Below are positions 43,861-52,901 of a DNA stretch of 64,000 nucleotides, in pieces. The position numbers and the translations under genes are program-made. Origin of the DNA: Ferruginibacter paludis. GTDB lineage: Bacteria > Bacteroidota > Bacteroidia > Chitinophagales > Chitinophagaceae. The notes below the pieces were generated by a model. The model did no database searches and was not told the origin of the DNA. It was given only the letters and a program-made list of their open reading frames with translations. The stretch is from the NCBI RefSeq assembly GCF_030409685.1, contig NZ_JAUFQJ010000013.1:124001-188000 (forward strand), in the 5' to 3' direction. Each line of letters starts with the position of its first letter. The first letter of the stretch is position 1.

Positions 43861-46017
43861 ATGACAGAACCAAAAAGATATTTGATTACTTCAGCATTGC
43901 CTTATGCAAACGGTCCAAAACATATTGGCCATTTGGCGGGTGCTTATTTGCCGGCAGATATTTATGTGCGTTATTTAAGAGCGCAGAAAAAGGATGTGGT
44001 ATACGTGTGCGGCAGTGATGAACATGGAGCTGCCATTACCATCCAGGCGATGAAAGAAAATACAACACCGAGGGCGATTGTAGATAAATACCACGCTATG
44101 CTGAAAAGCAATATGGCCGACCTGGGTATTTCTTTCGATATTTATCACCGTACATCTGAGCCCATTCACCATGAAACGGCCCGGGAGTTTTTTACTTATT
44201 TAAATGACAACGGCGACCTGGAAGTAAAAGAAACAGAGCAATATTTTGATGAGGAAGCCAATACATTTTTGGCTGACCGGTACATTGTAGGTACCTGCCC
44301 GGTGTGTGGCAATGAAAATGCTTACGGAGATCAGTGTGAAAGATGTGGGACCTCTCTTAGCCCGGAAGAATTAATTAATCCGAGGAGTACTTTAAGTGGA
44401 AATGCGCCCATAAAAAAAGCTACCAAACACTGGTACCTGCCATTAAACAGGCATGAAGATTTTTTACGCCAATGGATATTGACGGATCATAAAGATGACT
44501 GGAAAGCCAATGTGCTTGGCCAATGTAAAAGCTGGCTGGATGCAGGTTTGATGCCAAGAGCGGTAACACGTGACCTTGATTGGGGCATTGCTCTTCCACA
44601 AAATGTGGAAGGAGGGAAGGGCAAGGTATTATACGTTTGGTTTGATGCCCCCATCGGCTATATCAGTGCTACCAAACAATGGGCGCTTGACAATGATAAA
44701 GACTGGAAACCTTACTGGTACAATGAAGATACCAAGCTGGTACATTTTATCGGCAAGGATAATATTGTGTTTCATGCGATCATATTTCCCGTAATGCTGA
44801 AACTGCATGGGAATGTGTTGCCTGATAACGTACCGAGCAACGAGTTCATGAACCTGGAAGGGGATAAGATGAGCACGAGCCGCGGCTGGAGTATTGAGAT
44901 GGACGATTACATAAACGATTTTGTAAAGAAAGAAAATGGTGGCGACCAAATGGTAGATGCATTGCGTTATTACCTTACTGCTATTGCGCCGGAAACCAAG
45001 GACAGTGAATTTACCTGGAAGGGTTTTCAGGATGCAGTGAAAGGCGAGCTGGTGGATGTATTTGGCAATTTTGTAAACAGGGCTTTTGTGCTGATGCATA
45101 AATTGTGTAAGGGGAAAGTACCACCATTGCATGCAGCATTGCTGGATGAAACGGACAAAGCTTTATTGGAAGAAATAGCGCAGACAAAAGTTACTATCAG
45201 TGGTTTGCTTGAAACATACAAGTTCAGGGATGCACAATATGAAGTGATTGACCTTGCCAGGAAGGGCAATAAATACATGCAGGAAAAGCAACCCTGGATT
45301 GTGGCGAAAAGTTTGGAGACCAATCCTGCAGGGCAGCAGTTAATTGATAATTGCCTGCATATTTGTTTGCAGTTAACGGCCAACCTGGCCGTGTACATCA
45401 ATCCTTTTTTACCACATGCCGCCAAAAAAATGTGTTACATGATGAAGGTGGTAGATAAGATGCTGGACTGGTCAAATGCAGGTAAACCCAACTTATTGAG
45501 TGTAGGCTATTCGTTGCGGGAACCACAATTGTTATTCAGAAAAATTGAAGATTCGGAAGTTACAGAGCAGGTAGAAAAATTAAAGATTAAAAGCGAAAAA
45601 ATTAAAATGGAAAAAGAAAACAAGGAAGCAGCAGAAAAAGTAAGTGCAGCTGAAACAGCCGCTGCTGGTGAAGTGACTGAAACAAAGAAGCCTGAAATTA
45701 ATTTTGAAGATTTTGCAAAAATAGATTTAAAAGTAGGTACCATCATAGCTGCTGAAAAGGTAGCCAAGGCAGATAAATTATTAAAGCTTGAAGTAGATTT
45801 GGGCGTTGAAGTAAGAACTATTGTGAGCGGCATCGCTATGCACTTTGATCCTTCTGCAATTGTTGGAAAACAGGTTACCGTAGTCACCAATCTTGCACCA
45901 AGAAAAATGAGGGGCATAGAAAGTAACGGGATGATATTAATGGCCGAAGATGCAGATGGTAAATTAAAATTTGTAAACCCGGATGAAGCGGTGAAAAACG
46001 GTAGTGGGGTAAGTTAG
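43861..46017 (+). CDS. metG: Methionine--tRNA ligase with C-terminal tRNA-binding domain
   Basis: A 718-residue class I synthetase that charges tRNA-Met. HIGH is at residues 21-24 and KMSTS at 336-340. The zinc knuckle has paired cysteines in GTCPVCGNENAYGDQCERCG. After the anticodon-binding helical domain, a charged low-complexity linker (about residues 570-615, rich in Lys, Glu and Ala) joins an EMAPII/Arc1p-like OB-fold (FAKIDLKVGTIIAAEKV; GIAMHF; NLAPRKMRGIESNGM) that binds tRNA and allows dimerisation. The length and order are usual for this type of MetRS. It has its own promoter and a long leader. Confidence 0.97.
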   Translation: MTEPKRYLITSALPYANGPKHIGHLAGAYLPADIYVRYLRAQKKDVVYVCGSDEHGAAITIQAMKENTTPRAIVDKYHAMLKSNMADLGISFDIYHRTSEPIHHETAREFFTYLNDNGDLEVKETEQYFDEEANTFLADRYIVGTCPVCGNENAYGDQCERCGTSLSPEELINPRSTLSGNAPIKKATKHWYLPLNRHEDFLRQWILTDHKDDWKANVLGQCKSWLDAGLMPRAVTRDLDWGIALPQNVEGGKGKVLYVWFDAPIGYISATKQWALDNDKDWKPYWYNEDTKLVHFIGKDNIVFHAIIFPVMLKLHGNVLPDNVPSNEFMNLEGDKMSTSRGWSIEMDDYINDFVKKENGGDQMVDALRYYLTAIAPETKDSEFTWKGFQDAVKGELVDVFGNFVNRAFVLMHKLCKGKVPPLHAALLDETDKALLEEIAQTKVTISGLLETYKFRDAQYEVIDLARKGNKYMQEKQPWIVAKSLETNPAGQQLIDNCLHICLQLTANLAVYINPFLPHAAKKMCYMMKVVDKMLDWSNAGKPNLLSVGYSLREPQLLFRKIEDSEVTEQVEKLKIKSEKIKMEKENKEAAEKVSAAETAAAGEVTETKKPEINFEDFAKIDLKVGTIIAAEKVAKADKLLKLEVDLGVEVRTIVSGIAMHFDPSAIVGKQVTVVTNLAPRKMRGIESNGMILMAEDADGKLKFVNPDEAVKNGSGVS

Positions 46018-46060
46018 TAGTAAATATTTTCTGCCGGCAGAGGTATTTCAATTCAGCATT

Positions 46061-46100
46061 GTTGTGTCACTCTCTTATACTTTTCCAGCTTTGTGCAGCA
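46061..46100 (+). repeat. Copy C of the dispersed intergenic motif
   Basis: GTTGTGTCACTCTCTTATAC followed by TTTTCCAGCTTTGTGCAGCA. It matches copy A over its first 20 bases (about 17 identical) and copy B over the CTCTT...CAGCT part. It lies in the 285-bp gap after metG together with the hairpin at 46136-46177; the last 120 bases of the gap show nothing. Confidence 0.4.
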
Positions 46101-46135
46101 ACTTCGATTCAGCGAATATTTTTATTTTGATGAGC

Positions 46136-46177
46136 CTGAAATTGCGGTCTCACCGTCGGTGCCGACCGCAATTTCAG
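46136..46177. terminator. Long hairpin between convergent metG and the LTA-synthase-like gene
   Basis: CTGAAATTGCGGTC (46136-46149) pairs perfectly with GACCGCAATTTCAG (46164-46177). The loop contains a second perfect stem CACCG-T-CGGTG (46151-46161), giving one long, nearly continuous rod. There is no T-run, so it could be a bidirectional terminator or a REP/MITE-like element. Confidence 0.55.
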
Positions 46178-46302
46178 ATGGTGATTTGCTGTTAATACTC
46201 ATAGTTAAATCGCAGGGATAAAGAGCTTCAATTATAGATTTGACGCACTAACATTTTAATCCTGCTACCAATCTTAAAAAACGAGCGCTGCAATTTCCGG
46301 TG

Positions 46303-48219
46303 TCAATTACTAATATGCTTGTTACGGTAATGTGCAGAAGCTGTTTGCAGAAAAGCCTTCATGCGTAAGGCCATGCTGTCAATGCCGGTTGTATAGCGGG
46401 GTTGGGACAGCAGATTATGTTGTTTCCGGGTATCTGTCAGGTAATCAAAATAATACAATGACTTTCCTTCAATGGCATTAAAGCCCAGTACATATTCGTT
46501 ATTGATGGCCTCATACACTGCGTTATTCATCTTGGTAAAAACAGTCCGGTTGGGCTGTAATATAGTATCCATCAGGCTTGTGCCATAACTCAACACACTG
46601 TCTTGTTTACTGCCTGTCTGCAAAATAGTGTTCACCACATCCAGCTGACTTACCGGGGAAGCAATCGTGCGTTTGGTTTCTTTGCCGGGTTCATAAATAA
46701 ACACCGGTATTCTAAATCCACTGGTTTCGTCCAGCTTTACATTGTCTGCATCGGGAGTAGCCCAGTGATCTGCGCAAAAAATAAATACCGTGTTCTTATA
46801 CCAATTTTTTGTAGCAGCTTCGTTAAAAAACTGCTGCAGGCAATCATTGTAATACGCCATCGTTTTCATAGAAGGTGTGGTATTTTGCCGGGGATATCTG
46901 TCATTAAACGATTTAGGCAAATCGTTGGGGTAATGTGTGCTGATATTGTACTGCGCCGCAAAGAAAGGCTGTTGCATTGCGGCTATCTTTTGTTGCATAA
47001 AAGAGAGTACATATTCATCGTGTAAACCCAGGCTGTGCTTTTCCATTTGCCGGTACCCCGGGATATCTTTCATGCAATAATAATGCTGTATGCCCAACCA
47101 TTTGCAGCATTGCGCAAATCCCATATCATCATAATTATCGCCAATAAAAAAAGAAGAACTGTAATTATTTTTTGCCAGCAATTTTCCAACCTCACTTCGC
47201 TCCATGGATAAAAAATTGGAATGATACAAAGGAATATCAGTCAATGTTGGCAATCCGGCAAGTATAGCGGTAATTCCTTTGTTTGAGCTGTAAGAAAAAC
47301 TAAATGCGTTACTGAAAAAAGTACTTTTATTTACAAGGCTGTCTATAAACGGCATTGCTACTTTGTAGGGGCTGCTGTTGTCGAAAAAATCATATGGGAT
47401 ACTTTCCATAATAAACAGCACGATATTTTTTTTATCAGTCACTCCAGCTGTTTTATTTTTTTTCCATGCAGGAAACAACAGGGCAGCCTGTTGTGGTGAT
47501 ATATAATTTGCGGCCGGTAAAAAAGTTTCATTTTGCCGGTAAAGGGAATAGATAAAAGTATGAAAAGAATTTTGTGCCAGCGGCAATTGAACAGGCTCCA
47601 GCTGGGTTAGCGGATAAGAGGGCAGTGTTTTTTTTGTGCCATTCCAAAAAAAGAGCAAGGTAAAAAGCAGTAGTAAAATAAGTGTCAGTATAAAGGGTTT
47701 ACCAGTTGCGGCTGGGTGCAATAGTTTGGATAAGTTGCTGTATACAATCCAGGCTATTGTGATACTGGCCGATACAATCAACAGTACGAGCAACAAAACA
47801 GTAAATGTGCTATTGGCAAAAGGATTTCGTAAAACATACAGCAGGTCGGCATCGGCCCGTTGCAGGTGAAAACGGAAGTAAAAAATATCTGCCAGGTTCA
47901 GCACAATCAAAAGGGTGTCAGCCAATGTAAAAATTAATAAAAGCGGCAAGGCAATTAGTTTTTTTTGAACCAGTTGAGTAGCCGCTGAAATCAAAATAAA
48001 CAATGGCAGGTGAATGAGGGCAATGCAAAAAATATCATACAAAACAGACCATTTAATTATCTGAAATGCATTTTTTGCATCAACTACTGACCAGCCGTTA
48101 GCTACACGATAATTATAAAAAAAGAAAACACATTTTAAAGCGCCTAGTAAAATAAGTAGCTTTGAAAAAAACAGTAGGGATGTTTTTTCTTTGATAAATG
48201 TGTTTTTTAAAGTAACCAA
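46303..48219 (-). CDS. LTA synthase-like phosphoglycerol transferase (sulfatase superfamily)
   Basis: A 638-residue inner-membrane protein. Five hydrophobic helices fill about residues 15-200; the extracytoplasmic sulfatase-fold domain follows. KKNIVLFIMESIPYDFFD carries the metal-binding Glu, SSNKGITAILAGLPTL the catalytic Thr, and FCADHWATPDAD the late Asp/His pair of the LtaS/MdoB family. In Gram-negative bacteria such enzymes transfer phosphoglycerol or phosphoethanolamine from phospholipid to glycans or lipids. The acceptor is unknown here. The start appears to be TTG, 18 bases from the ATG of the divergent gene; no ATG lies before the first helix. Confidence 0.85.
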   Translation of the reverse strand: MVTLKNTFIKEKTSLLFFSKLLILLGALKCVFFFYNYRVANGWSVVDAKNAFQIIKWSVLYDIFCIALIHLPLFILISAATQLVQKKLIALPLLLIFTLADTLLIVLNLADIFYFRFHLQRADADLLYVLRNPFANSTFTVLLLVLLIVSASITIAWIVYSNLSKLLHPAATGKPFILTLILLLLFTLLFFWNGTKKTLPSYPLTQLEPVQLPLAQNSFHTFIYSLYRQNETFLPAANYISPQQAALLFPAWKKNKTAGVTDKKNIVLFIMESIPYDFFDNSSPYKVAMPFIDSLVNKSTFFSNAFSFSYSSNKGITAILAGLPTLTDIPLYHSNFLSMERSEVGKLLAKNNYSSSFFIGDNYDDMGFAQCCKWLGIQHYYCMKDIPGYRQMEKHSLGLHDEYVLSFMQQKIAAMQQPFFAAQYNISTHYPNDLPKSFNDRYPRQNTTPSMKTMAYYNDCLQQFFNEAATKNWYKNTVFIFCADHWATPDADNVKLDETSGFRIPVFIYEPGKETKRTIASPVSQLDVVNTILQTGSKQDSVLSYGTSLMDTILQPNRTVFTKMNNAVYEAINNEYVLGFNAIEGKSLYYFDYLTDTRKQHNLLSQPRYTTGIDSMALRMKAFLQTASAHYRNKHISN

Positions 48220-48237
48220 GCCGGGGGCTTTATTTAA

Positions 48238-49038
48238 ATGAAGAAAAGTTATTTTTTACTGAACAAATATACACTCTCAGTGCTCATATTGCTGATATGC
48301 CTGGCGGCAGATATTATTTTGCATAAAGGCATGAGTCGTGTGCTGATACCAAAATCGTTCACCATAAACCGTAGCCCCCAATATTTAAAATTACGTGAGC
48401 AGCCTTTGGTAGTGGCCAACAAAAAATGGAGCAAGGCGGTGAATACGGTTCAAAAAATGGAGCAGCTTCCTGCAGGTACGGCCGGACTGGAAATGGATGT
48501 GTATTTTGACACCAGTAAAAATAAATTGCTGGTATATCATGATTCATCTGAAAGCAATCATCCTTTTATAGAAGAGATTTTAAACGTATATAAAGTCAGG
48601 CAACTAACGGCTTCTATCTGGTTGGATTTTAAAAACCTGACACCTGTCAACAAAGAAAAGTCGCTGCGATATATTTCGTTTTTGCGGCAGCAATACCAGC
48701 TCCAAAACAAGGTCATCGTAGAATCTTCTGTACCAGAATGTTTACCGGCTTTTTGTGATAGTGGTTTTTTTACGAGTTATTATACACCATTTTTTAATCC
48801 CTACCTGCTTACTGAAAAGCAAATTACCTCTGTTATTGACACCATTGCCGGCAACCTTACAAAATATCCTGCGAGCGCCTTATCGGGTTACTATTTTCAA
48901 TACCCTATGCTTAAAAAATTCTTTCCGAACTACCCGGTTCTTATCTGGGCAGAAAAAGACAGGTACAGCTTTGTAAGTAATATTTTCAACTATTCCCTGG
49001 GCAGCGATACTCAAGTTAAAATTGTACTTTATCCCTGA
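48238..49038 (+). CDS. Hypothetical membrane-anchored protein resembling glycerophosphodiesterases
   Basis: A 266-residue protein with one N-terminal helix (YTLSVLILLICLAADIIL). The segment GLEMDVYFDTSKNKLLVYHD (Glu85, Asp87, His101, Asp102), followed by SIWLDFKNL, follows the order of metal and catalytic residues in the GDPD/PI-PLC-like TIM barrel, also seen in FAM151/menorin proteins. The first catalytic His of GDPD enzymes (HRG) is not present: the matching place reads VANKKW. It may therefore be a variant or an inactive member. It is divergent from a phosphoglycerol-transferase-like gene, which makes phosphodiester chemistry a reasonable guess. Confidence 0.5.
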   Translation: MKKSYFLLNKYTLSVLILLICLAADIILHKGMSRVLIPKSFTINRSPQYLKLREQPLVVANKKWSKAVNTVQKMEQLPAGTAGLEMDVYFDTSKNKLLVYHDSSESNHPFIEEILNVYKVRQLTASIWLDFKNLTPVNKEKSLRYISFLRQQYQLQNKVIVESSVPECLPAFCDSGFFTSYYTPFFNPYLLTEKQITSVIDTIAGNLTKYPASALSGYYFQYPMLKKFFPNYPVLIWAEKDRYSFVSNIFNYSLGSDTQVKIVLYP

Positions 49039-49159
49039 TAATTTAGTGCAATAACCAGCTATCCGTTTTTGGACAATGAGCCAATTCACTTAATTGATTT
49101 AGTTTCCAATCATACATTTTTATGCAGTGATTTTTATTTTTCGCATAATTTAAAAATGC

Positions 49160-49167
49160 TACCTTCG
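49160..49167 (+). promoter_or_regulatory. Possible -7 element of the fadN-like gene
   Basis: TACCTTCG differs from TAnnTTTG at one base and lies 62 bases before the ATG. No convincing -33 element is seen, so this is weak. Confidence 0.25.
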
Positions 49168-49229
49168 AATTTCAAAATAGTTGTTTAACTAACTAATTTT
49201 CCCAATCCCCAACGGGCTAAAAAATACAT

Positions 49230-51611
49230 ATGAAAAGAATCATCAAAAAAGTAGCGGTATTAGGAAGTGGTGTAATGGGCAGCCGCATTGCCTGTCACTT
49301 TGCCGGTGTGGGCTTGCAGGTTTTATTGCTTGATATACAACCAAAGGATTTACCCACGGATGCAAAGCTTGCTGACAAAAATAAAATTGTGAATGATGCA
49401 CTGACCGCAGCGATTAGATCAAATCCTTCGCCGGTGTATACAAAGGATGTTGTTAAAAAAATAGCAACTGGTAATTTCACGGATAACATGAAAGACATTG
49501 GCGGTTGCGACTGGGTGATTGAGGTAGTGGTAGAAAGACTGGACATTAAACAAACGATTTTTACAGAAGTTGAAAAATACCGCAAAGCCGGAACGTTGAT
49601 AAGTTCCAATACATCGGGTATTCCTATTCACCTGATGGCCGAAGGCCGGAGCGATGATTTTAAAAAACATTTTTGCGGTACGCATTTTTTTAATCCGCCC
49701 CGCTATTTGCGTTTACTCGAAATTATTCCGACTCCTTTTACTGATCCTGGTGTGGTTGACTTTTTGATGGATTACGGCAGCCTGCAATTGGGTAAAACCA
49801 CTGTGTTATGTAAAGACACGCCGGCCTTTATCGCCAACCGCATTGGTGTATTTGGCATGATGGCGATAATGAACACCATGGAAAAACTGCAGTTATCGGT
49901 AGATGAAATTGATTCACTTACCGGCCCCGTTATCGGTCGCCCCAAATCAGCCACTTTCCGCACCGCTGATGTGGTAGGTATTGATACGCTGGTAAAAGTG
50001 GCCAAAGGTGTATACGATAATTGCCCCGATGATGAGGCGAAGGAACAGTTTGTAATCCCAACCTGGCTAAATAAAATGGTAGAGAATAACTGGCTGGGCG
50101 ATAAAACCGGGCAGGGATTTTTTAAAAAGATGCCGGCAACAGCTGGCGGCGAAAAAGAAATACAGGTGCTGAATCTTTCAACACTGGAATATGAACCCCG
50201 CAAAAAGCCAAAGTTTGCCACAATTGAAACTGCCAAACCAATCGACGATTTAAAAATACGGTTAAAAGCATTGTGTGCCGGTACAGATAAAGCAGGTGAA
50301 TTTTACCGCTTGTTTCACTATCATTTATTTGCCTATATCTCTCACCGTATACCTGAAATAAGCGATGAGTTGTACCGCATAGATGACGGCATGATGGCTG
50401 GCTTTGGATGGGAGATTGGTGCATTTGAAAGCTGGGATGCGCTGGGTGTTGCTAAAACTGTAGAAGCCATGAAGGCGGCTGGTTTCCATGTTGCGCCATG
50501 GGTGGAAACAATGCTGGCTTCTGGTGCAGTTAACTTCTACAGAATTGAAAATGGGAAACGTTTATACTACGATGTTAACTCAAAAAATTATAAGCCCGTA
50601 CCAGGGGGCGATGCATTTATTGTAATGAAAAATTTTGTCAATGAAACCATCTGGAAAAACAGCGCCTGTCGATCTTACCACTTGGGAGATGATGTACTTG
50701 GGCTGGAGTGGTATACAAAAATGGGCAGCATTGGCGGGGAAGTATTGGAGGGCATTCAAAAATCAATTGCACTGGCAGAAGATAAGTATAAAGGCCTGGT
50801 GATTGCTAATGACGGTGCCAATTTTAGTGCAGGCGCAAATGTTGGGATGATTTTTATGCTGGCCATTGAACAGGATTATGATGAGATTGATATGGCCATC
50901 CGGATGTTTCAAAATACCATGATGCGGGTGCGTTATTCAGGCATACCCGTGGTGCTGGCACCACATGGACTGGCTTTGGGTGGAGGTTGTGAAATTTGCC
51001 TGCATGCTGATAAAGTGGTCGCTGCGGCGGAGACATACACGGGCCTGGTTGAGGCGGGCATCGGTGTAATACCCGGCGGTGGAGGTACCAAAGAATTTGT
51101 GCTGAGGGCGGCTGATGAAACACAGGAAGGTGAAGTAGATATTCTTACCATACAAAACCGTTTCCTTACCATTGCAACCGCCAAAGTGGCAACCTCTGCT
51201 GCAGAAGCGTTTGAGATGGGCATTTATCGTAAAGGCCGCGACCAGGTAAGCGTCAACCCCGGAAGGAGAATTGCTGAAGCCAAACAGGCCGTGATTGACC
51301 TGCACAGCGATGGTTATATTATGCCAGTACAACGCACGGATATTAAAGTGATGGGCCGCTCTGCTTTAGGTACTTTGCTGGCGGGTATTAATGGAATGAA
51401 CAAAGCAAACTATGCCACTGCACACGATGTTACGGTAGCTAAAAAATTAGCCTACGTAATGTGCGGAGGCGATTTAAGCGAACCTACCCTGGTAAGCGAA
51501 CAATATCTTTTAGACCTGGAAAGGGAAGCGTTTTTAAGCCTTACCGGAGAGAAAAAAACGCTTGAAAGAATACAGAGTATTTTGAAGAGCGGTAAGCCGC
51601 TTCGCAACTAG
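49230..51611 (+). CDS. fadN: 3-hydroxyacyl-CoA dehydrogenase / enoyl-CoA hydratase, FadN type
   Basis: A 793-residue bifunctional beta-oxidation enzyme. The dehydrogenase comes first: NAD motif VLGSGVMGSRIACHFAG, then SNTSGIPIHLM, HFFNPPRYLRLLEIIPT and DTPAFIANRIGVFGM. The hydratase/isomerase (crotonase) fold comes second: ANDGANFSAGANVGM and PHGLALGGGCEICLHADKVVAAAETYTGLVEAGIGVIPGGGG with the two catalytic Glu-bearing loops. This order, opposite to FadB, and the length are those of Bacillus FadN. In many genomes a thiolase and an acyl-CoA dehydrogenase follow; here they do not, and the next gene is convergent. Confidence 0.9.
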   Translation: MKRIIKKVAVLGSGVMGSRIACHFAGVGLQVLLLDIQPKDLPTDAKLADKNKIVNDALTAAIRSNPSPVYTKDVVKKIATGNFTDNMKDIGGCDWVIEVVVERLDIKQTIFTEVEKYRKAGTLISSNTSGIPIHLMAEGRSDDFKKHFCGTHFFNPPRYLRLLEIIPTPFTDPGVVDFLMDYGSLQLGKTTVLCKDTPAFIANRIGVFGMMAIMNTMEKLQLSVDEIDSLTGPVIGRPKSATFRTADVVGIDTLVKVAKGVYDNCPDDEAKEQFVIPTWLNKMVENNWLGDKTGQGFFKKMPATAGGEKEIQVLNLSTLEYEPRKKPKFATIETAKPIDDLKIRLKALCAGTDKAGEFYRLFHYHLFAYISHRIPEISDELYRIDDGMMAGFGWEIGAFESWDALGVAKTVEAMKAAGFHVAPWVETMLASGAVNFYRIENGKRLYYDVNSKNYKPVPGGDAFIVMKNFVNETIWKNSACRSYHLGDDVLGLEWYTKMGSIGGEVLEGIQKSIALAEDKYKGLVIANDGANFSAGANVGMIFMLAIEQDYDEIDMAIRMFQNTMMRVRYSGIPVVLAPHGLALGGGCEICLHADKVVAAAETYTGLVEAGIGVIPGGGGTKEFVLRAADETQEGEVDILTIQNRFLTIATAKVATSAAEAFEMGIYRKGRDQVSVNPGRRIAEAKQAVIDLHSDGYIMPVQRTDIKVMGRSALGTLLAGINGMNKANYATAHDVTVAKKLAYVMCGGDLSEPTLVSEQYLLDLEREAFLSLTGEKKTLERIQSILKSGKPLRN

Positions 51612-51635
51612 CAACAGTCACAACGGTAGGGCAGC

Positions 51636-52724
51636 TCATCGATTTAAACTCTCCGCAAGGAGACGGTGGAAGTGATGCGTGCCCTGCTCTCTTGTAACAG
51701 AATAACGGCCCTGCTGGTAAAACCTTGATACAATACCCTTTTGAACATTTTGTACAATTTCTTCATCTTCCATTTCAACTTTATCCAGGTCGCTGCCGGC
51801 ACCTTTATCATACAATTCCTCTTTCCATATAAAAGTTAAAAATGCAACTTTGGTTTTATTTACTTCTACCGGACTAACGATATTTACCGACAAACCCCAG
51901 GGATAGAAATTAAACATCATATTGGGATATACCCAAAAATAATAAGCTGCTACTTTGGTACCATAATCAACAGAACTTTCCGGTAAATCAAAACACGCTG
52001 CACCGTCTTTACTTACGCCCAGTTGCAGACTGGCTTTGGCATAAAGTTCTGTTGTATAATCGCCAAAACTCAATGCAGTGTTTAAGGATGCGTGCACAAA
52101 AGGAATGTGAAAGCCTTCCAGGTAATTTTCGCAGTACAAGGCCCAATTAGCATCTATGTTAAAAGTCTTATCCAGATCAGGACGATAAATAAACTCATGA
52201 ATTGGTAACCAATGCATGCGCTCCATCATCTCACTAAAATAATTGGAAGCAGTTTCTTTTTGGTGCAGGCTGGTAAACAACAAATTGCCCCAGCTAAATA
52301 AGGGTAATACCGGGAGGTTGTCAGCCTCGGCGGGGAAATTTTCTACCTCTTTAAACTCGGGCATTGAAATGAATTTGCCGGATAACTCAAAAAGACGTCC
52401 ATGATATTTGCACCGCAGGTTAGTGGCCTTACTGCATTGCTTGTAAGCAATCAAATTCCCCCTGTGCGTACATACATTACTCAGGCAATGCACCCCGCCA
52501 TCCGAATCTTTTGTAAGCATCAGCGGTTCATTCATATAATTCTCCAGCAAGGTAAAGGGTTGTACGTCGCCATTAAATTTTACCATTTCTTTACTGCCAA
52601 TGAATTGCCAGGAAGGAGCAAATATTTTTTCTTTCGCGGCGTCAAATACTATTTTACTGGTGTACACATCAGTTGAAATGGTACTGGCTTTGGCTATGTT
52701 GGGGTGTACCCAGTAGTTGCTCAT
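51636..52724 (-). CDS. Rieske-type ring-hydroxylating oxygenase alpha subunit family protein
   Basis: A 362-residue iron enzyme. The Rieske 2Fe-2S centre is held by Cys85/His87 (VCTHRG) and Cys105/His108 (RCKYHGR). The mononuclear iron site begins CENYLEGFHIPFVH with His206 and His211. Length and motifs match aromatic-ring dioxygenase alpha subunits and choline/carnitine monooxygenase-like enzymes; the latter group works without a small beta subunit, and no beta subunit or reductase gene is near. The substrate cannot be named. It is convergent with fadN (24 bases between stops, no terminator seen) and divergent from the metzincin-like gene. Confidence 0.88.
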   Translation of the reverse strand: MSNYWVHPNIAKASTISTDVYTSKIVFDAAKEKIFAPSWQFIGSKEMVKFNGDVQPFTLLENYMNEPLMLTKDSDGGVHCLSNVCTHRGNLIAYKQCSKATNLRCKYHGRLFELSGKFISMPEFKEVENFPAEADNLPVLPLFSWGNLLFTSLHQKETASNYFSEMMERMHWLPIHEFIYRPDLDKTFNIDANWALYCENYLEGFHIPFVHASLNTALSFGDYTTELYAKASLQLGVSKDGAACFDLPESSVDYGTKVAAYYFWVYPNMMFNFYPWGLSVNIVSPVEVNKTKVAFLTFIWKEELYDKGAGSDLDKVEMEDEEIVQNVQKGIVSRFYQQGRYSVTREQGTHHFHRLLAESLNR

Positions 52725-52901
52725 AAAACAAATTTACCCAAGTTAAAAAATATAATCTCAACCCGGGTAAATAATCTCTTAAAATCAAGTTCTTGACCTC
52801 CAGGATGATTAGACAACAGCGATAGTAAAAGGTGTGTGGCAATTGTTTGTCTTCACTTATTCCGCCCTTCAAGATGAAGAATAAAAGTGTAATTTTACAT
52901 C

